From assembly GCF_011759605.1 (NCBI RefSeq), contig NZ_JAAOYX010000001.1:62001-126000 (forward strand): a stretch of DNA of 64,000 nucleotides, written 5' to 3'. This document shows, one piece after another, positions 8,722 through 17,394 of this stretch. A model generated the notes under the pieces. The model was not told the origin of the DNA, did not search any database, and saw only the letters and a list, made by a program, of their open reading frames with translations. The first letter of the stretch is position 1. Every line of letters starts with the position of its first letter. The translations under genes were made by a program, and so were the position numbers. Source of the stretch: Luteibacter sp. SG786. GTDB lineage: Bacteria; Pseudomonadota; Gammaproteobacteria; Xanthomonadales; Rhodanobacteraceae.

Positions 8722-8783
8722 CGCACCGGCTCCCGCATGCACTTCTGCTTGCGCCGCTGGTCGGCGCCGTCGATCGCTTCCAT
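8718..8783 (-). CDS. Possible 21-residue leader peptide coupled to the Mrr-like gene
   Basis: This frame starts at an ATG only five bases after a strong GGGGGA Shine-Dalgarno and ends in a TGA that overlaps the ATG of the Mrr-like gene. The downstream gene has only a modest ribosome-binding site of its own, so translational coupling is plausible. The peptide is basic near its end (QRRKQK). I know no family for it. Confidence 0.4.
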   Translation of the reverse strand: MEAIDGADQRRKQKCMREPVR

Positions 8784-8931
8784 GATTTCCCCCTTCCGCA
8801 CGGAAGACGAGCCCCCCGCTCGCCGTTCGGCGGGCCGAATATAGCGCAGCCTCGCCGCGCAGGTGTGCTTCAGCCTCATTCCTTAAAATGTGCCGCACCG
8901 CCGGAAGGCCGGCTTTGATGGAGGAATGCCC

Positions 8932-10269
8932 GTGAGGATGACGATACAGGGAGTGCTGGGAATCCCTTTGGTGCTTGCCGCGGGTGTATGCTCCGCCGCC
9001 GGTTTCGATTGCGGCAAGGCCTCGACTCTTGCCGAAAAAGCCATATGCGCCTCGCCGAAGGTGTCCGCATTGGACGGGAAGCTCGGCGAGGTGTTCCGCG
9101 CGGCGCTGAAGAACCATCCGGAAAAGGGCGATGCGCTGAAGCTCGACCAGCTCCATTGGCTTGCCGGCCGCGACGCCGCCATGGCGGATTTCCTCGGCGA
9201 CAACCCTGGCAAGCCTCTGCCTGCCGATATCGGGCAATACCAGGCGCGTATCGACTTCCTGCAGGGACTCGATGCGAAGGCGCCGAAACCGGTCGACAGC
9301 TTGCAGGGTGCGTTGTCGCGCCTGCCCGCGGGTTCGTACGACGTGCTGGCCGACCTCGCCAAGGCGGGGGCGCCCATCACTCTCGCCTCCGATGTTCCCA
9401 TCCAGGACGCCAAAGGCTTTCCGTACGAACCGGACGCGCGCATGCGCGAGGCACTGGGCCAACTGGATGCCTCGTCGGGATACCGGAAGCTGGCGGGGAG
9501 CCCGGTGAGTTCCCTGTATTCCGTGGGCGGCACGGCCCATTGCTGGACGGAGGCGCCCTTTCGCATTGAAGGCAAGAAAGCGATCGCGGTCGATGTGCCC
9601 GCGGCGTGGGACGGCGATTGCATGACCCGGCATGGCGTGGCGAAGGTGGGCGACGACGTGCTTGCTACCGTGCTCGTCAATCCCTCGCCGGACGAGATGA
9701 GTCTCGACGTCAGCCCTTGGGACGGGAAGCGTTTCGGCCCCGGCAACCGCCTGGTCCTCCGGTTCGACCACTCGCTGTCGCCGCTCGGCAGCGCATGCGC
9801 GCCGAAGCAATCGCCCTGCGACGATTTCGCCACGGCCGCGATGGCCGCCGCGACGCGCTACGACCGAAGCCCCGTGCCCGGCACACTCGATCGCCGGCTG
9901 GCGGGCGATGCGAAGCGTGCCTACGACGCCATGGTCGCGGCGGCCAGGGCGCCGAAGGGCATTGCGCCAAAGGGCGATACCAGCGCTTATCCCGAGTTGC
10001 CCGTGTTCGGCGCGAATGTCGCCGACGACCAGATGAAAGGCTACGGGCCGGAAGCCCGTTTCTTTCCCATCGACTTCCGCGGCGAGACGCTGCTCGGATT
10101 CATCGGGCACGGACACGTGGGCTGGCGGATCAACGACGACTGGCTGGTATCGGCCTGGCGGTTGAAGGATGGGAAGCTCGAGCCCGTGGCGTCCGCCTAT
10201 GTGAAAGTGAACCGTGGGGCGTTGCTGCTCTCCTCGGTGATGGCAAGCCCGCCGCCCGCATCGCATTGA
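8932..10269 (+). CDS. Secreted protein with LprI-like (DUF1311) N-terminal domain
   Basis: A signal peptide (hydrophobic run ending near CSAAG) is followed by a segment with the DUF1311/lysozyme-inhibitor LprI pattern: C27, an acidic residue and C39 in DCGKASTLAEKAIC, then LDGKL, then LHWLAGRDAA. The remaining 350 residues are not recognised and may bind a periplasmic ligand. The preferred start is the GTG at 8932, six bases after GGAGGA (8920-8925). The ATGs at 8926 and 8938 are too close to or too far from that site, though they are possible. The next gene begins six bases after the stop, so the two are probably co-transcribed. Confidence 0.65.
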   Translation: MRMTIQGVLGIPLVLAAGVCSAAGFDCGKASTLAEKAICASPKVSALDGKLGEVFRAALKNHPEKGDALKLDQLHWLAGRDAAMADFLGDNPGKPLPADIGQYQARIDFLQGLDAKAPKPVDSLQGALSRLPAGSYDVLADLAKAGAPITLASDVPIQDAKGFPYEPDARMREALGQLDASSGYRKLAGSPVSSLYSVGGTAHCWTEAPFRIEGKKAIAVDVPAAWDGDCMTRHGVAKVGDDVLATVLVNPSPDEMSLDVSPWDGKRFGPGNRLVLRFDHSLSPLGSACAPKQSPCDDFATAAMAAATRYDRSPVPGTLDRRLAGDAKRAYDAMVAAARAPKGIAPKGDTSAYPELPVFGANVADDQMKGYGPEARFFPIDFRGETLLGFIGHGHVGWRINDDWLVSAWRLKDGKLEPVASAYVKVNRGALLLSSVMASPPPASH

Positions 10270-10275
10270 TTGCCC

Positions 10276-11130
10276 ATGACCCAGTACGCCTTTCGCCAGT
10301 TCGATGTCTTCTCCGACCGCCCGCTGGGCGGCAATCCCCTCGCGGTCGTTTTCGATGCGGACGGTCTCGACGACGCGACCATGGCCGCGCTGGCGCGCTG
10401 GACCCAGCTGAGCGAAACGGTCTTCCTGCAGTCGCCGTCCGATCCCCGGGCGGACTACCGGGTGCGTATCTTTTCGCCGCGCGGCGAGATGCCCTTCGCC
10501 GGACATCCGACCCTCGGTGCCTGTCATGCCTGGCTTGCGGCCGGTGGCCGACCGAAGGCGACGGAGGTCGTGCAAGAGTGCGGCATAGGGCTGGTGCCGG
10601 TACGGCGCGAGGGCGGCGTGTTGTCGTTTCGCGCTCCGCCCTTGCGTTCGGACGCGCAGCTCGAAGCGCCGCTGCGCGAGCGCATCGCCTCGGGACTCGG
10701 GCTGGCCGTGACCGATCTTGTCGACGCGCGCTGGGTCGACAACGGCGCGGGCTGGTGCGCGGTGCTCTTGCGGGAGCCGGGGTGGCTGCACCGCCTGAGT
10801 CCCGATCCGGTCGCACTGGATGGGTTGAAGATCGGCGTGGTGGCGAACGGCGGGCCGGCGCCGGATATCGCCTTTGAGGTGCGGGCGCTGGTGTTCTCCG
10901 GGGGCCTGCTGGAGGACCCCGCCACGGGAAGCCTCAATGCCGGCATCGCGGTGTGGTTTGCACAAGCCGGCATCGCCCCCGATCACTACCGGATCGCACA
11001 AGGCCGCGCCATGGGGCGCGATGCACGTATCCACGTCACGCGCGAGGGCGATGCGCTCTGGATAGGCGGCGCCATCGCCGAGTGCATCGAAGGGCGCATC
11101 AGTCTGCCGGACGCGGTACCCGGGTCCTGA
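10276..11130 (+). CDS. PhzF-family isomerase/epimerase
   Basis: The 284-residue product has the two-lobed PhzF fold signature: FDVFSDRPLGGNPLAVV near the start, the presumed catalytic glutamate in LSETVFL (E47), FAGHPTLGACHAW, and DPATGSLNAG in the second lobe. PhzF enzymes isomerise small carboxylic acids, the named case being a phenazine precursor. No other phenazine gene is present, so the substrate is unknown and phenazine synthesis should not be inferred. It starts six bases after the preceding stop with no clear Shine-Dalgarno, which suggests translational coupling. Confidence 0.85.
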   Translation: MTQYAFRQFDVFSDRPLGGNPLAVVFDADGLDDATMAALARWTQLSETVFLQSPSDPRADYRVRIFSPRGEMPFAGHPTLGACHAWLAAGGRPKATEVVQECGIGLVPVRREGGVLSFRAPPLRSDAQLEAPLRERIASGLGLAVTDLVDARWVDNGAGWCAVLLREPGWLHRLSPDPVALDGLKIGVVANGGPAPDIAFEVRALVFSGGLLEDPATGSLNAGIAVWFAQAGIAPDHYRIAQGRAMGRDARIHVTREGDALWIGGAIAECIEGRISLPDAVPGS

Positions 11131-11186
11131 CATTCCCTGGGCGACCCTGTCAAGGCAACAGCCGCTTTTGGTCTTCACTTAGGTGA

Positions 11187-11210
11187 AATTTGTGACTACG
11201 GTCACAAATT
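11187..11210. promoter_or_regulatory. Clp/CRP-type palindromic operator
   Basis: Ten-base arms AATTTGTGAC and GTCACAAATT are perfect inverted repeats around a 4-base centre. They contain TGTGA-N6-TCACA, the core recognised by CRP and by the xanthomonad homologue Clp, a c-di-GMP-sensitive regulator. It lies about 110 bases upstream of the predicted sigma-54 start. A smaller inverted repeat (TCAC-N4-GTGA, 11175-11186) abuts it. Confidence 0.7.
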
Positions 11211-11252
11211 GCCGCTGTGCGTCAGGCCGGTCCATCGCGTAGAGGGCCTGCA

Positions 11253-11272
11253 AAGCGCTGTAACAAGCGCTT
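11253..11272. promoter_or_regulatory. Inverted repeat AAGCGCT-N6-AGCGCTT upstream of sigma-54 promoter
   Basis: Seven-base perfect arms separated by six bases lie about 45 bases before the predicted transcription start. The position is unusual for an enhancer but suits an accessory regulator or repressor. The binding protein is unknown. Confidence 0.4.
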
Positions 11273-11280
11273 CACATTCC

Positions 11281-11297
11281 TTGGCACGGCCTTTGCT
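11281..11297 (+). promoter_or_regulatory. Sigma-54 (RpoN) promoter of the second autotransporter
   Basis: The sequence TTGGCACG-N4-TTGCT matches the RpoN consensus at every conserved base. The invariant GG (11283-11284) and GC (11295-11296) are separated by ten bases, as required. Transcription should start near 11308, giving a leader of about 80 bases. An RpoN promoter requires an activator ATPase; none is encoded nearby. Confidence 0.75.
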
Positions 11298-11389
11298 GAT
11301 GGGTCACTGCTCTCGATCGCACCTGTCATCCACGGCAGGGGGGATGAAGGGGGAGAGCACTCAACTCAGCGACAGGACCGACACCTCCA

Positions 11390-14300
11390 ATGAACAGAAT
11401 TTTCCGCATCGTCTGGAACAAGGCGATCAGTCAGCTCGTCGTGACTTCCGAACTCGGCCGTCGTTCTTCCGGCGGCAACGCGTCGAAGCGGGCGCCGCGC
11501 GATGCGCGAACCACCGTCCTGCCGCTGGCGGCACTGGCCGTGGCGCTTTCATTTGCGACACCGGCGTCCGCCGCTTCCTATCTGGCCATGCCGAGTGGCT
11601 CCCTGCTGGACATCAATAACGGTACGGGTGGCAACAGCGCGACGAACGTTGCGGACCAGTTCCAGAACTACTCCGTCACGTTCACAGCCACCGACACCGG
11701 CAACAACTACATCCTGTTCGCTTTCCGCCAGGATCCGGCGTACTGGACGTTCGGAAACGTTGGCCTGTACGCGGCAGGCGACACCACGACGAACCTCTTC
11801 ACCAACCCCCTCTTCACCCAGGGCGGACAGATCGGCGACAGCGGCGTCCAGGCGCCAGCGAACTGGGGCGTGGTCTACCAGACGGGCACCGTCCCGACGG
11901 CGGCCGGTACGTGGCACGCACCGGGCGATGGCGACAAGACCACCACGAACGTCAATACCTCCACCGCCGGTTCCTGGTATGACGGTGCCGTCGGCAGCTT
12001 CGACGGCATCTATCAGGGTGTGGATCTCGTTGCGGGAACCGTCTACACGATCAGCTTCACCGCGCTGTCGAACAATGCGGCGAACGTGGCCGGCTCGGGC
12101 AATGGCGGCGTCGAAATGGGTGTGTACGCCGGCAAGTGCGTGAGCCTCACCGGCCCGGTGGCCAACTGCACGCCGGACAATCCGGACTTCCAGGTGCTCG
12201 CCACGCCCGACGACGCCGCCAACGCCGGCGGCCCGTCCGTCGTGACGGTGGACCCGGCGAATCCGGAAACCACTACTGGCGCCGGCAGCACCGACATCGC
12301 GTTCGACGGCGGCACGCTCACGGTCGACCAGACCAATCCGACCCTCGGTCAGGACATCACGATCTCCCATAACGGCGGCACGATCGACCAGGACGGGCAC
12401 GATGCCACGTTCACGGGCACGATCTCCGACGGGACCAACGGCGTGCCGGGCGACCTCAACATCGTCAACAGCGGCAACGGCGGCACAGTCACGCTGACCG
12501 GTACCAACACCTATACCGGCGAAACCACCATCGACGACGGTGCGACCCTCGCCCTTTCGGGCAATGGCAGCATCGCGCAGTCCAGCGGCGTGACCAACAA
12601 CGGCACGCTCGACATCGGCCAGGCCAACGGCAACGAGAACATCGCTTCGCTCGGTGGTAACGGCACAGTGACGCTCGGCACCAACGATCTCACCATCACG
12701 AACGGGCACGACACCTACACCGGCACCATCGGCGGCACGGGTGGCGTGAACGTCACCGGCGGGACGCAGGGCTTCACCGGCACCAACACGTACACCGGCG
12801 GCACGACCGTGTCCGGTGGCGCTACCGTGTCGATCGACAACGGCGCTGCGCTCGGCACCGGTACGATCATCCTGAACAACGGCACGCTCGACACCACGCA
12901 GGGCACGACCCTGGGCAACATCATCGATGTGACCGGCACCGGCACGGTCGACACCGCCACGGGCACCACGCTGACGCACTCCGGCGCGGTGACGGGCAGC
13001 GGCGACTTCGTCAAGGACGGTGAGGGCACCCTGGCGCAGACCGGCGCCCTCACGCAGAACGGCGCCACCATCGTCAACGACGGCACGCTGGTGCTGTCGA
13101 GCACCAACACGTACGGCGGCGGCACCGTGGTCAACACTGGCGGCACGCTGGAGGTCTCCAGTGACGCGAACCTCGGTGGCGCATCGAGCAACCTCGCGCT
13201 CAACGGCGGCACGCTGCACAGCACTGGCGATGTGGACTCGGCGCGCAATTTGTCGCTCAATGGCAGCGGCACGATCGACACCGACGCCGACACGGCCATG
13301 ACCACGTCCGGTACGGTGTCCGGTAACGGCGCTCTGGTGAAGAACGGCGAAGGCGTTCTCGAAATCGACGGCGTGGCTTCCCACACGGGCGGCACCATCG
13401 TGAACGACGGTACGCTCGTGCTCACGGGCAACAACACCTACACCGGCGGCACCACGGTCAACGGCGGTGGTACGCTGGAAGTGTCGAGCGACGCGAACCT
13501 CGGCAATGCCTCGAACGGCCTCGCCCTCAACGGCGGCACGCTGCACACCACCGACACGATCAACTCCGACCGCAACGTGGTCCTGAACGGCGAAGGCCAC
13601 TTCGACGTCGACGGCAACACGACCATGGCGACGGGCGGCACGGCGTCGGGTACGGGCACGCTCGTGAAGGACGGCGAAGGTCGTCTGGTCATCGGCGGCG
13701 TGGCTTCCCATACCGGCGGCACGGTGGTGAATGACGGCATCCTGGTGCTGACCAACCACAATACCTACACGGGCGGCAACACGATCAACGGCGGCACCCT
13801 GCAAGTGCAGAATGATTCGAACCTCGGCGCTGCTTCCAATGGAATCGCGTTCAACGGAGGATCGCTGCACACCACGGGTAGCTTCACGACGGCGCGTAAC
13901 CTGTCGCTAAATACGAGCGGCACGATCGACACCAACGTGTACTCGACGCTCGTAGCGACGGGCAATGTGTCGGGCGCCGCGGGCTTGGTAAAGAATGGCC
14001 TGGGAACGCTCGATATCGAGGGCGTCGCCTCGCACACCGGCGGTACGACCGTGAACGCCGGCACGCTGATCCTGGGCGGTGACAACACGTACACCGGTGG
14101 CAACACCATCAATGGCGGCACGCTGCAGGTCTCCTCGGACGCCAACCTTGGTGCTGCTTCCAACGGCATCGCGTTCAATGGTGGCTCGCTGCACACCACG
14201 GGCAGCTTCACCACGGCACGTGATCTGTCGCTCAATACGAGCGGCACGATCGCCACCGACGTGGGTACCACGCTCACCGCCACCGGCAACGTCTCGGGCG

Positions 14301-16579
14301 CGAATGGTCTGGTGAAGAACGGCGAAGGCACGCTCGACATCTCCGGCGTGGCGTCGCACATCGGCGGTACGACCGTGAACGCCGGTACGCTGATCCTGGG
14401 CGGCAACAACACCTACAAGGGCGGCACCACGATCAACGGCGGCACGCTGCAGGTGTCGTCGGATGCCAATCTGGGCGACGCGTCCAGCAACATTGCCATC
14501 AATGGCGGCAACCTCGCCGTGACCAGCACGATGAGCACGGATCGCGACATCCTGATCGGCAGCCACGGCGCGCAGATCACCACGCTGGACGGCGTGACCC
14601 TGAACCAGCGCGGCGACATCAGCGGCACCGGCGGTCTGGTGAAGCTCGGTGGCGGTACCCTGGTGGTGTACGGCAACAACACCTTCACCGGCGGCACCCT
14701 GATCCAGGGCGGCGTGATCCGCATCAACACCGGTTCCTCGTTGGGCACGGGCCAGATCCTGCTCCAGGGTGGCACGCTGCAGTCCGACGCCTCGCTCGGC
14801 ACCGGCCAGGAAGTGGTCATCAGCGGCAACTCGGGCGTGAACGTCGCGACCGGCACCACCACCGTGCTCTCGGGCAACCTGGTGGCAGGCGCGGGTAACG
14901 GTTGCTTCGTGAAGTCGGGCAAGGGCTACCTCAGCCTCACCGGTCGTTCCAGCCTCGCCAGCGGCACGTGCGTGGAAGACGGTGTGCTGAGCGCGAACGG
15001 CCAGCTGGCCAGCAGCTTCGTGCAGGTGGACAAGGGCGGCATGCTGCGCGGTACGGGCGTGGTCAGCGGACCGGTCAACGTGGAAGGCCGTCTGGCGGCC
15101 GGCAATTCGCCGGGCACGCTGACGGTGGCCGGCACGGTGACGATGCAGGCCGGCAGCTCGCTGCAGGTCGACATCGACGGTCTCGGCACGGGTAACGGTG
15201 CGGGCAACTATTCGCGCGTGCTGGTCGTGGGTGAGGGCAATCGCTTCATCGCCGACGGTACCCTGGTGCCCACCCTGCGCGGCATCACGGGCAACGCGTC
15301 GAACACGTATACCCCGGCGCTGGGCAGCACCTATCGCATCGTGACCGCCGACGGCGGCGTGGAAGGTCGTTTCGACGGCATCCAGCAGCCGACCGACGGC
15401 CTGCCGGCGAATGCTCGCTTCCTCGCGTTCTACGGCGCGAACGCTGGTCACAGCATCGATCTGCGTGTGGCGCCGGTGTCTTACGCCACCCTGCTCGGCG
15501 CGGGTGCCAAGCGTAACAGCCTGGCAGTCGCGGGCTCGCTCGACGGCGCGGTGCAGGCGATGGACGCCGGCACGGCCACGGCGGCACAGAACGAGCTGCT
15601 TTACGCCGTGTCGGCGGCCAGTGCCGATCGCGCTGCGTCGCTAGTGGGCAGCCTCTCCGGCGAAGTGCATGCCGACCAGGCCGCCGCTGCGCGCAGCGCG
15701 GGCCTTGGTATGCAGCGCGACGTGAGCGATCACCTCGCCACGGACCGTTCGCCCGATATGGCGCACAACGTCTGGGCGAACGTGACCCGCGACGGCAACC
15801 GCTCCATCGCCGACGGCCAGGGTAGCGGCTTCGAGACCGGCACCGACCGCACCACGGGCGGTATCGACCTCTACGCCGAGGGCGGCACCGTGCTCGGTGT
15901 GGCAGCCACGCACCACGACACGAACGTGATCTCGCATGGCGGCTCGGGTTCCATCCGCGGCACGTCGGGCATGGTGTACGCGCAGCAGGCGCTCGGCAGC
16001 AGCTTCGTGCTCGACGGCGTGGCGGCGTATGGCACCACGGACTGGACGACCCGTCGCGCCGATCCGCTGGGCGGTTCGCAGCTGGAAACCCGTACCTCGG
16101 GTAAGGACAGCATGGCCAGCGCCACGTTGCGCATGCCGATGCAGACGGCGAACGGTTCGCGTATCGAACCGTATGTCAGCGTCGTGTGGCAGAAGGTGGA
16201 ACGCGATGCCGTGAATGAGCGTGGTTCCGCTGCTGCCCTGTCGCTGGACGAACTGTCGGAGAAGGGCACCCGCGTGCTCGCCGGCGTGAGCATGGGTTCG
16301 AAGGCCGCCGATCCGCTGGCGTCCACGCTCACCTGGCACGCAGGCGTCGCGGTGGGTGCCGATACCGGCGACCTGCTCGATCCGACGGTGCACAACACGC
16401 TGGCCGGCCAGCGCTTCGACACCGCCGCTCCGGGTGTCGGTCGCGGCTTCGTCCAGGTGAATGCGAACGGCACGATGCGCCTCGGCAAGAGCACCTACCT
16501 CTACGGTGGCCTCACCGCCGAGGAAGGCAAGCGCCGCTCGGCGTACGGCGTCACCGCCGGTGTACGCGTGGCCTTCTAA
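11390..16579 (+). CDS. Giant ESPR autotransporter with tandem PATR repeats
   Basis: This 1729-residue type Va autotransporter has an ESPR (MNRIFRIVWNKAISQLVVTS), a hydrophobic core and likely cleavage after ATPASA at about residue 61. Residues 62-300 include a segment that looks like a carbohydrate-binding jelly roll (SWYDGAVGSFDGIYQGVDL) and are unlike the repeats. From about residue 310 to 1200 the passenger consists of autotransporter-associated beta-strand repeats, including five near-identical 108-109-residue units. The C-terminal 275 or so residues are the barrel, ending VRVAF. No catalytic motif is seen. The gene is isolated between its own RpoN-type promoter and a strong terminator. 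Its leader contains an overlapping frame from 11344 with a G-rich ribosome-binding site. The ATG at 11390 has only a weak Shine-Dalgarno, but the ESPR fixes it. Confidence 0.9.
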   Translation: MNRIFRIVWNKAISQLVVTSELGRRSSGGNASKRAPRDARTTVLPLAALAVALSFATPASAASYLAMPSGSLLDINNGTGGNSATNVADQFQNYSVTFTATDTGNNYILFAFRQDPAYWTFGNVGLYAAGDTTTNLFTNPLFTQGGQIGDSGVQAPANWGVVYQTGTVPTAAGTWHAPGDGDKTTTNVNTSTAGSWYDGAVGSFDGIYQGVDLVAGTVYTISFTALSNNAANVAGSGNGGVEMGVYAGKCVSLTGPVANCTPDNPDFQVLATPDDAANAGGPSVVTVDPANPETTTGAGSTDIAFDGGTLTVDQTNPTLGQDITISHNGGTIDQDGHDATFTGTISDGTNGVPGDLNIVNSGNGGTVTLTGTNTYTGETTIDDGATLALSGNGSIAQSSGVTNNGTLDIGQANGNENIASLGGNGTVTLGTNDLTITNGHDTYTGTIGGTGGVNVTGGTQGFTGTNTYTGGTTVSGGATVSIDNGAALGTGTIILNNGTLDTTQGTTLGNIIDVTGTGTVDTATGTTLTHSGAVTGSGDFVKDGEGTLAQTGALTQNGATIVNDGTLVLSSTNTYGGGTVVNTGGTLEVSSDANLGGASSNLALNGGTLHSTGDVDSARNLSLNGSGTIDTDADTAMTTSGTVSGNGALVKNGEGVLEIDGVASHTGGTIVNDGTLVLTGNNTYTGGTTVNGGGTLEVSSDANLGNASNGLALNGGTLHTTDTINSDRNVVLNGEGHFDVDGNTTMATGGTASGTGTLVKDGEGRLVIGGVASHTGGTVVNDGILVLTNHNTYTGGNTINGGTLQVQNDSNLGAASNGIAFNGGSLHTTGSFTTARNLSLNTSGTIDTNVYSTLVATGNVSGAAGLVKNGLGTLDIEGVASHTGGTTVNAGTLILGGDNTYTGGNTINGGTLQVSSDANLGAASNGIAFNGGSLHTTGSFTTARDLSLNTSGTIATDVGTTLTATGNVSGANGLVKNGEGTLDISGVASHIGGTTVNAGTLILGGNNTYKGGTTINGGTLQVSSDANLGDASSNIAINGGNLAVTSTMSTDRDILIGSHGAQITTLDGVTLNQRGDISGTGGLVKLGGGTLVVYGNNTFTGGTLIQGGVIRINTGSSLGTGQILLQGGTLQSDASLGTGQEVVISGNSGVNVATGTTTVLSGNLVAGAGNGCFVKSGKGYLSLTGRSSLASGTCVEDGVLSANGQLASSFVQVDKGGMLRGTGVVSGPVNVEGRLAAGNSPGTLTVAGTVTMQAGSSLQVDIDGLGTGNGAGNYSRVLVVGEGNRFIADGTLVPTLRGITGNASNTYTPALGSTYRIVTADGGVEGRFDGIQQPTDGLPANARFLAFYGANAGHSIDLRVAPVSYATLLGAGAKRNSLAVAGSLDGAVQAMDAGTATAAQNELLYAVSAASADRAASLVGSLSGEVHADQAAAARSAGLGMQRDVSDHLATDRSPDMAHNVWANVTRDGNRSIADGQGSGFETGTDRTTGGIDLYAEGGTVLGVAATHHDTNVISHGGSGSIRGTSGMVYAQQALGSSFVLDGVAAYGTTDWTTRRADPLGGSQLETRTSGKDSMASATLRMPMQTANGSRIEPYVSVVWQKVERDAVNERGSAAALSLDELSEKGTRVLAGVSMGSKAADPLASTLTWHAGVAVGADTGDLLDPTVHNTLAGQRFDTAAPGVGRGFVQVNANGTMRLGKSTYLYGGLTAEEGKRRSAYGVTAGVRVAF
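13046..14671 (+). repeat. Five tandem 324-327-bp coding repeats
   Basis: Units begin at 13046, 13373, 13700, 14024 and 14348. The first two are 109 codons, the next two 108, and the last degrades near its end. Each begins with or near VASHTGG and contains NTYTGG, NGGTL, SDANLG, HTTG and LVKNGEGTL blocks. The third and fourth units are the most alike at DNA level, which suggests recent duplication and a risk of unit-number change by recombination. Confidence 0.85.
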
Positions 16580-16602
16580 GGCCGCTCGCTTGCGCGAAAG
16601 AG

Positions 16603-16635
16603 AAGGGCCCGCTCGGAAGAGCGGGCCCTTTTTTT
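16603..16635 (+). terminator. Rho-independent terminator after the second autotransporter
   Basis: A perfect 12-base stem AAGGGCCCGCTC/GAGCGGGCCCTT with a GGAA tetraloop is followed by a T run, 23 bases after the stop codon. Confidence 0.95.
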
Positions 16636-16761
16636 AGGTTCTTCACGCATTACAGGGCGAGTACAGGCTTCGAGTCGACGCCACTGGCTTCGACAGGCTC
16701 GTCGTGGGGTTCGCTTGCCCGATCTTGCCAAAGCGCTGTACAGCCGAGCGTTTCGCAGGAG

Positions 16762-16896
16762 ACCTTGATGCCCACCCTCGCTGCTCAGACAGGTCCTCCG
16801 CGTTCGGCAAGGAAGGCCGCTGCCGCGGCCCATGTGCTCAATCGGCCTTCGGCCGCTCACTTGTGCGGAACTCGCCTCGAGGGTGGACACCAAGGT
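16762..16896 (+). mobile_element. MITE-like element, left copy (135 bp)
   Basis: The element is bounded by 19-base imperfect terminal inverted repeats. The left end is ACCTTGATGCCCACCCTCG. The right end, CGAGGGTGGACACCAAGGT, matches its reverse complement at 17 of 19 positions. The interior is closely similar to the reverse complement of 17120-17255. It has no coding capacity, so any movement would depend on a transposase supplied elsewhere. Confidence 0.6.
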
Positions 16897-17119
16897 CTCT
16901 TCCGGGCGGTGGGGTAGCGTGATGGGAGAGCGGCGGGGTTCGATGGGGATACCTGCGCAAGCGATGCCTGGGATGTGAGCTATTTCCCGACAAGCAACGT
17001 CCGAAGTCGCGACTGGCTGACCGTGCAGGTGGGCGAGACGAGGCGATACTGCCCCGCCCGCAGCGGCTGCCTTCGGCTGTGCCGGCTCTCCGGACACGAC
17101 ACCTCAGGCATGGGGAGAG

Positions 17120-17255
17120 TCTTCGGTGTCCATCCTCGAGGCGAGTTCCGCACAAGAGAGCGGCCGAAGGCCAGATAGATAAACGGGCCGCGCCAGCGGC
17201 CCCTCCTTGCCGAACGCGGAGGACCTGTCTGAGCAGCGAGGGTGGACACCGAAGG
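17120..17255 (-). mobile_element. MITE-like element, right copy (136 bp, inverted)
   Basis: The ends TCTTCGGTGTCCATCCTCG and CGAGGGTGGACACCGAAGG are inverted repeats differing at two positions. Read on the minus strand it aligns along its length with 16762-16896, including the shared GCTGCTCAGACAGGTCCTCC and GCGGAACTCGCCTCGAGG blocks. The centre is more divergent. Confidence 0.6.
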
Positions 17256-17394
17256 CTCTGGCCTCACCGTCAAAGCTGACGGCGGCGCCAGCCGCTAGGC
17301 CACATGCATTCGCCTTGGCGAATGAACCTTTGCATGCGGCATGCGTCCCCGGACTTCCGTGAAGCACCTTTTTTATGGTTCTTCCCCTTCCGGT

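Larger units (their letters stand above)
16636..17394. other. Gene-free region holding two MITE-like elements
   Basis: No reading frame here looks coding. The frames on both strands are short, arginine- and serine-rich shadows. The stretch contains the two inverted MITE-like elements at 16762-16896 and 17120-17255, separated by 223 bases. A small hairpin CATTCGCCTTGGCGAATG lies near 17304-17321, between the right element and the end of cycA. Confidence 0.6.

Noticed and set aside
10276-11130. Phenazine biosynthesis locus
   Set aside because: Only a PhzF-family protein is present. The family is broad and no other phenazine gene accompanies it.
8722-11178. Upstream 800-codon extension of the Mrr-like frame
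   Set aside because: The open frame continues only because of high GC content. It lies antisense to the LprI-like and PhzF genes and has no recognisable domains before the nuclease region.
13046-14671. Regularly spaced repeats as a possible CRISPR array
   Set aside because: The units are 324-327 bases, in frame and protein-coding, with no short repeats separated by unique spacers and no cas genes.
16640-17390. tRNA or small protein genes in the long gap
   Set aside because: No cloverleaf or T-loop pattern was found by eye, and the short frames are arginine/serine-rich shadows without ribosome-binding sites.
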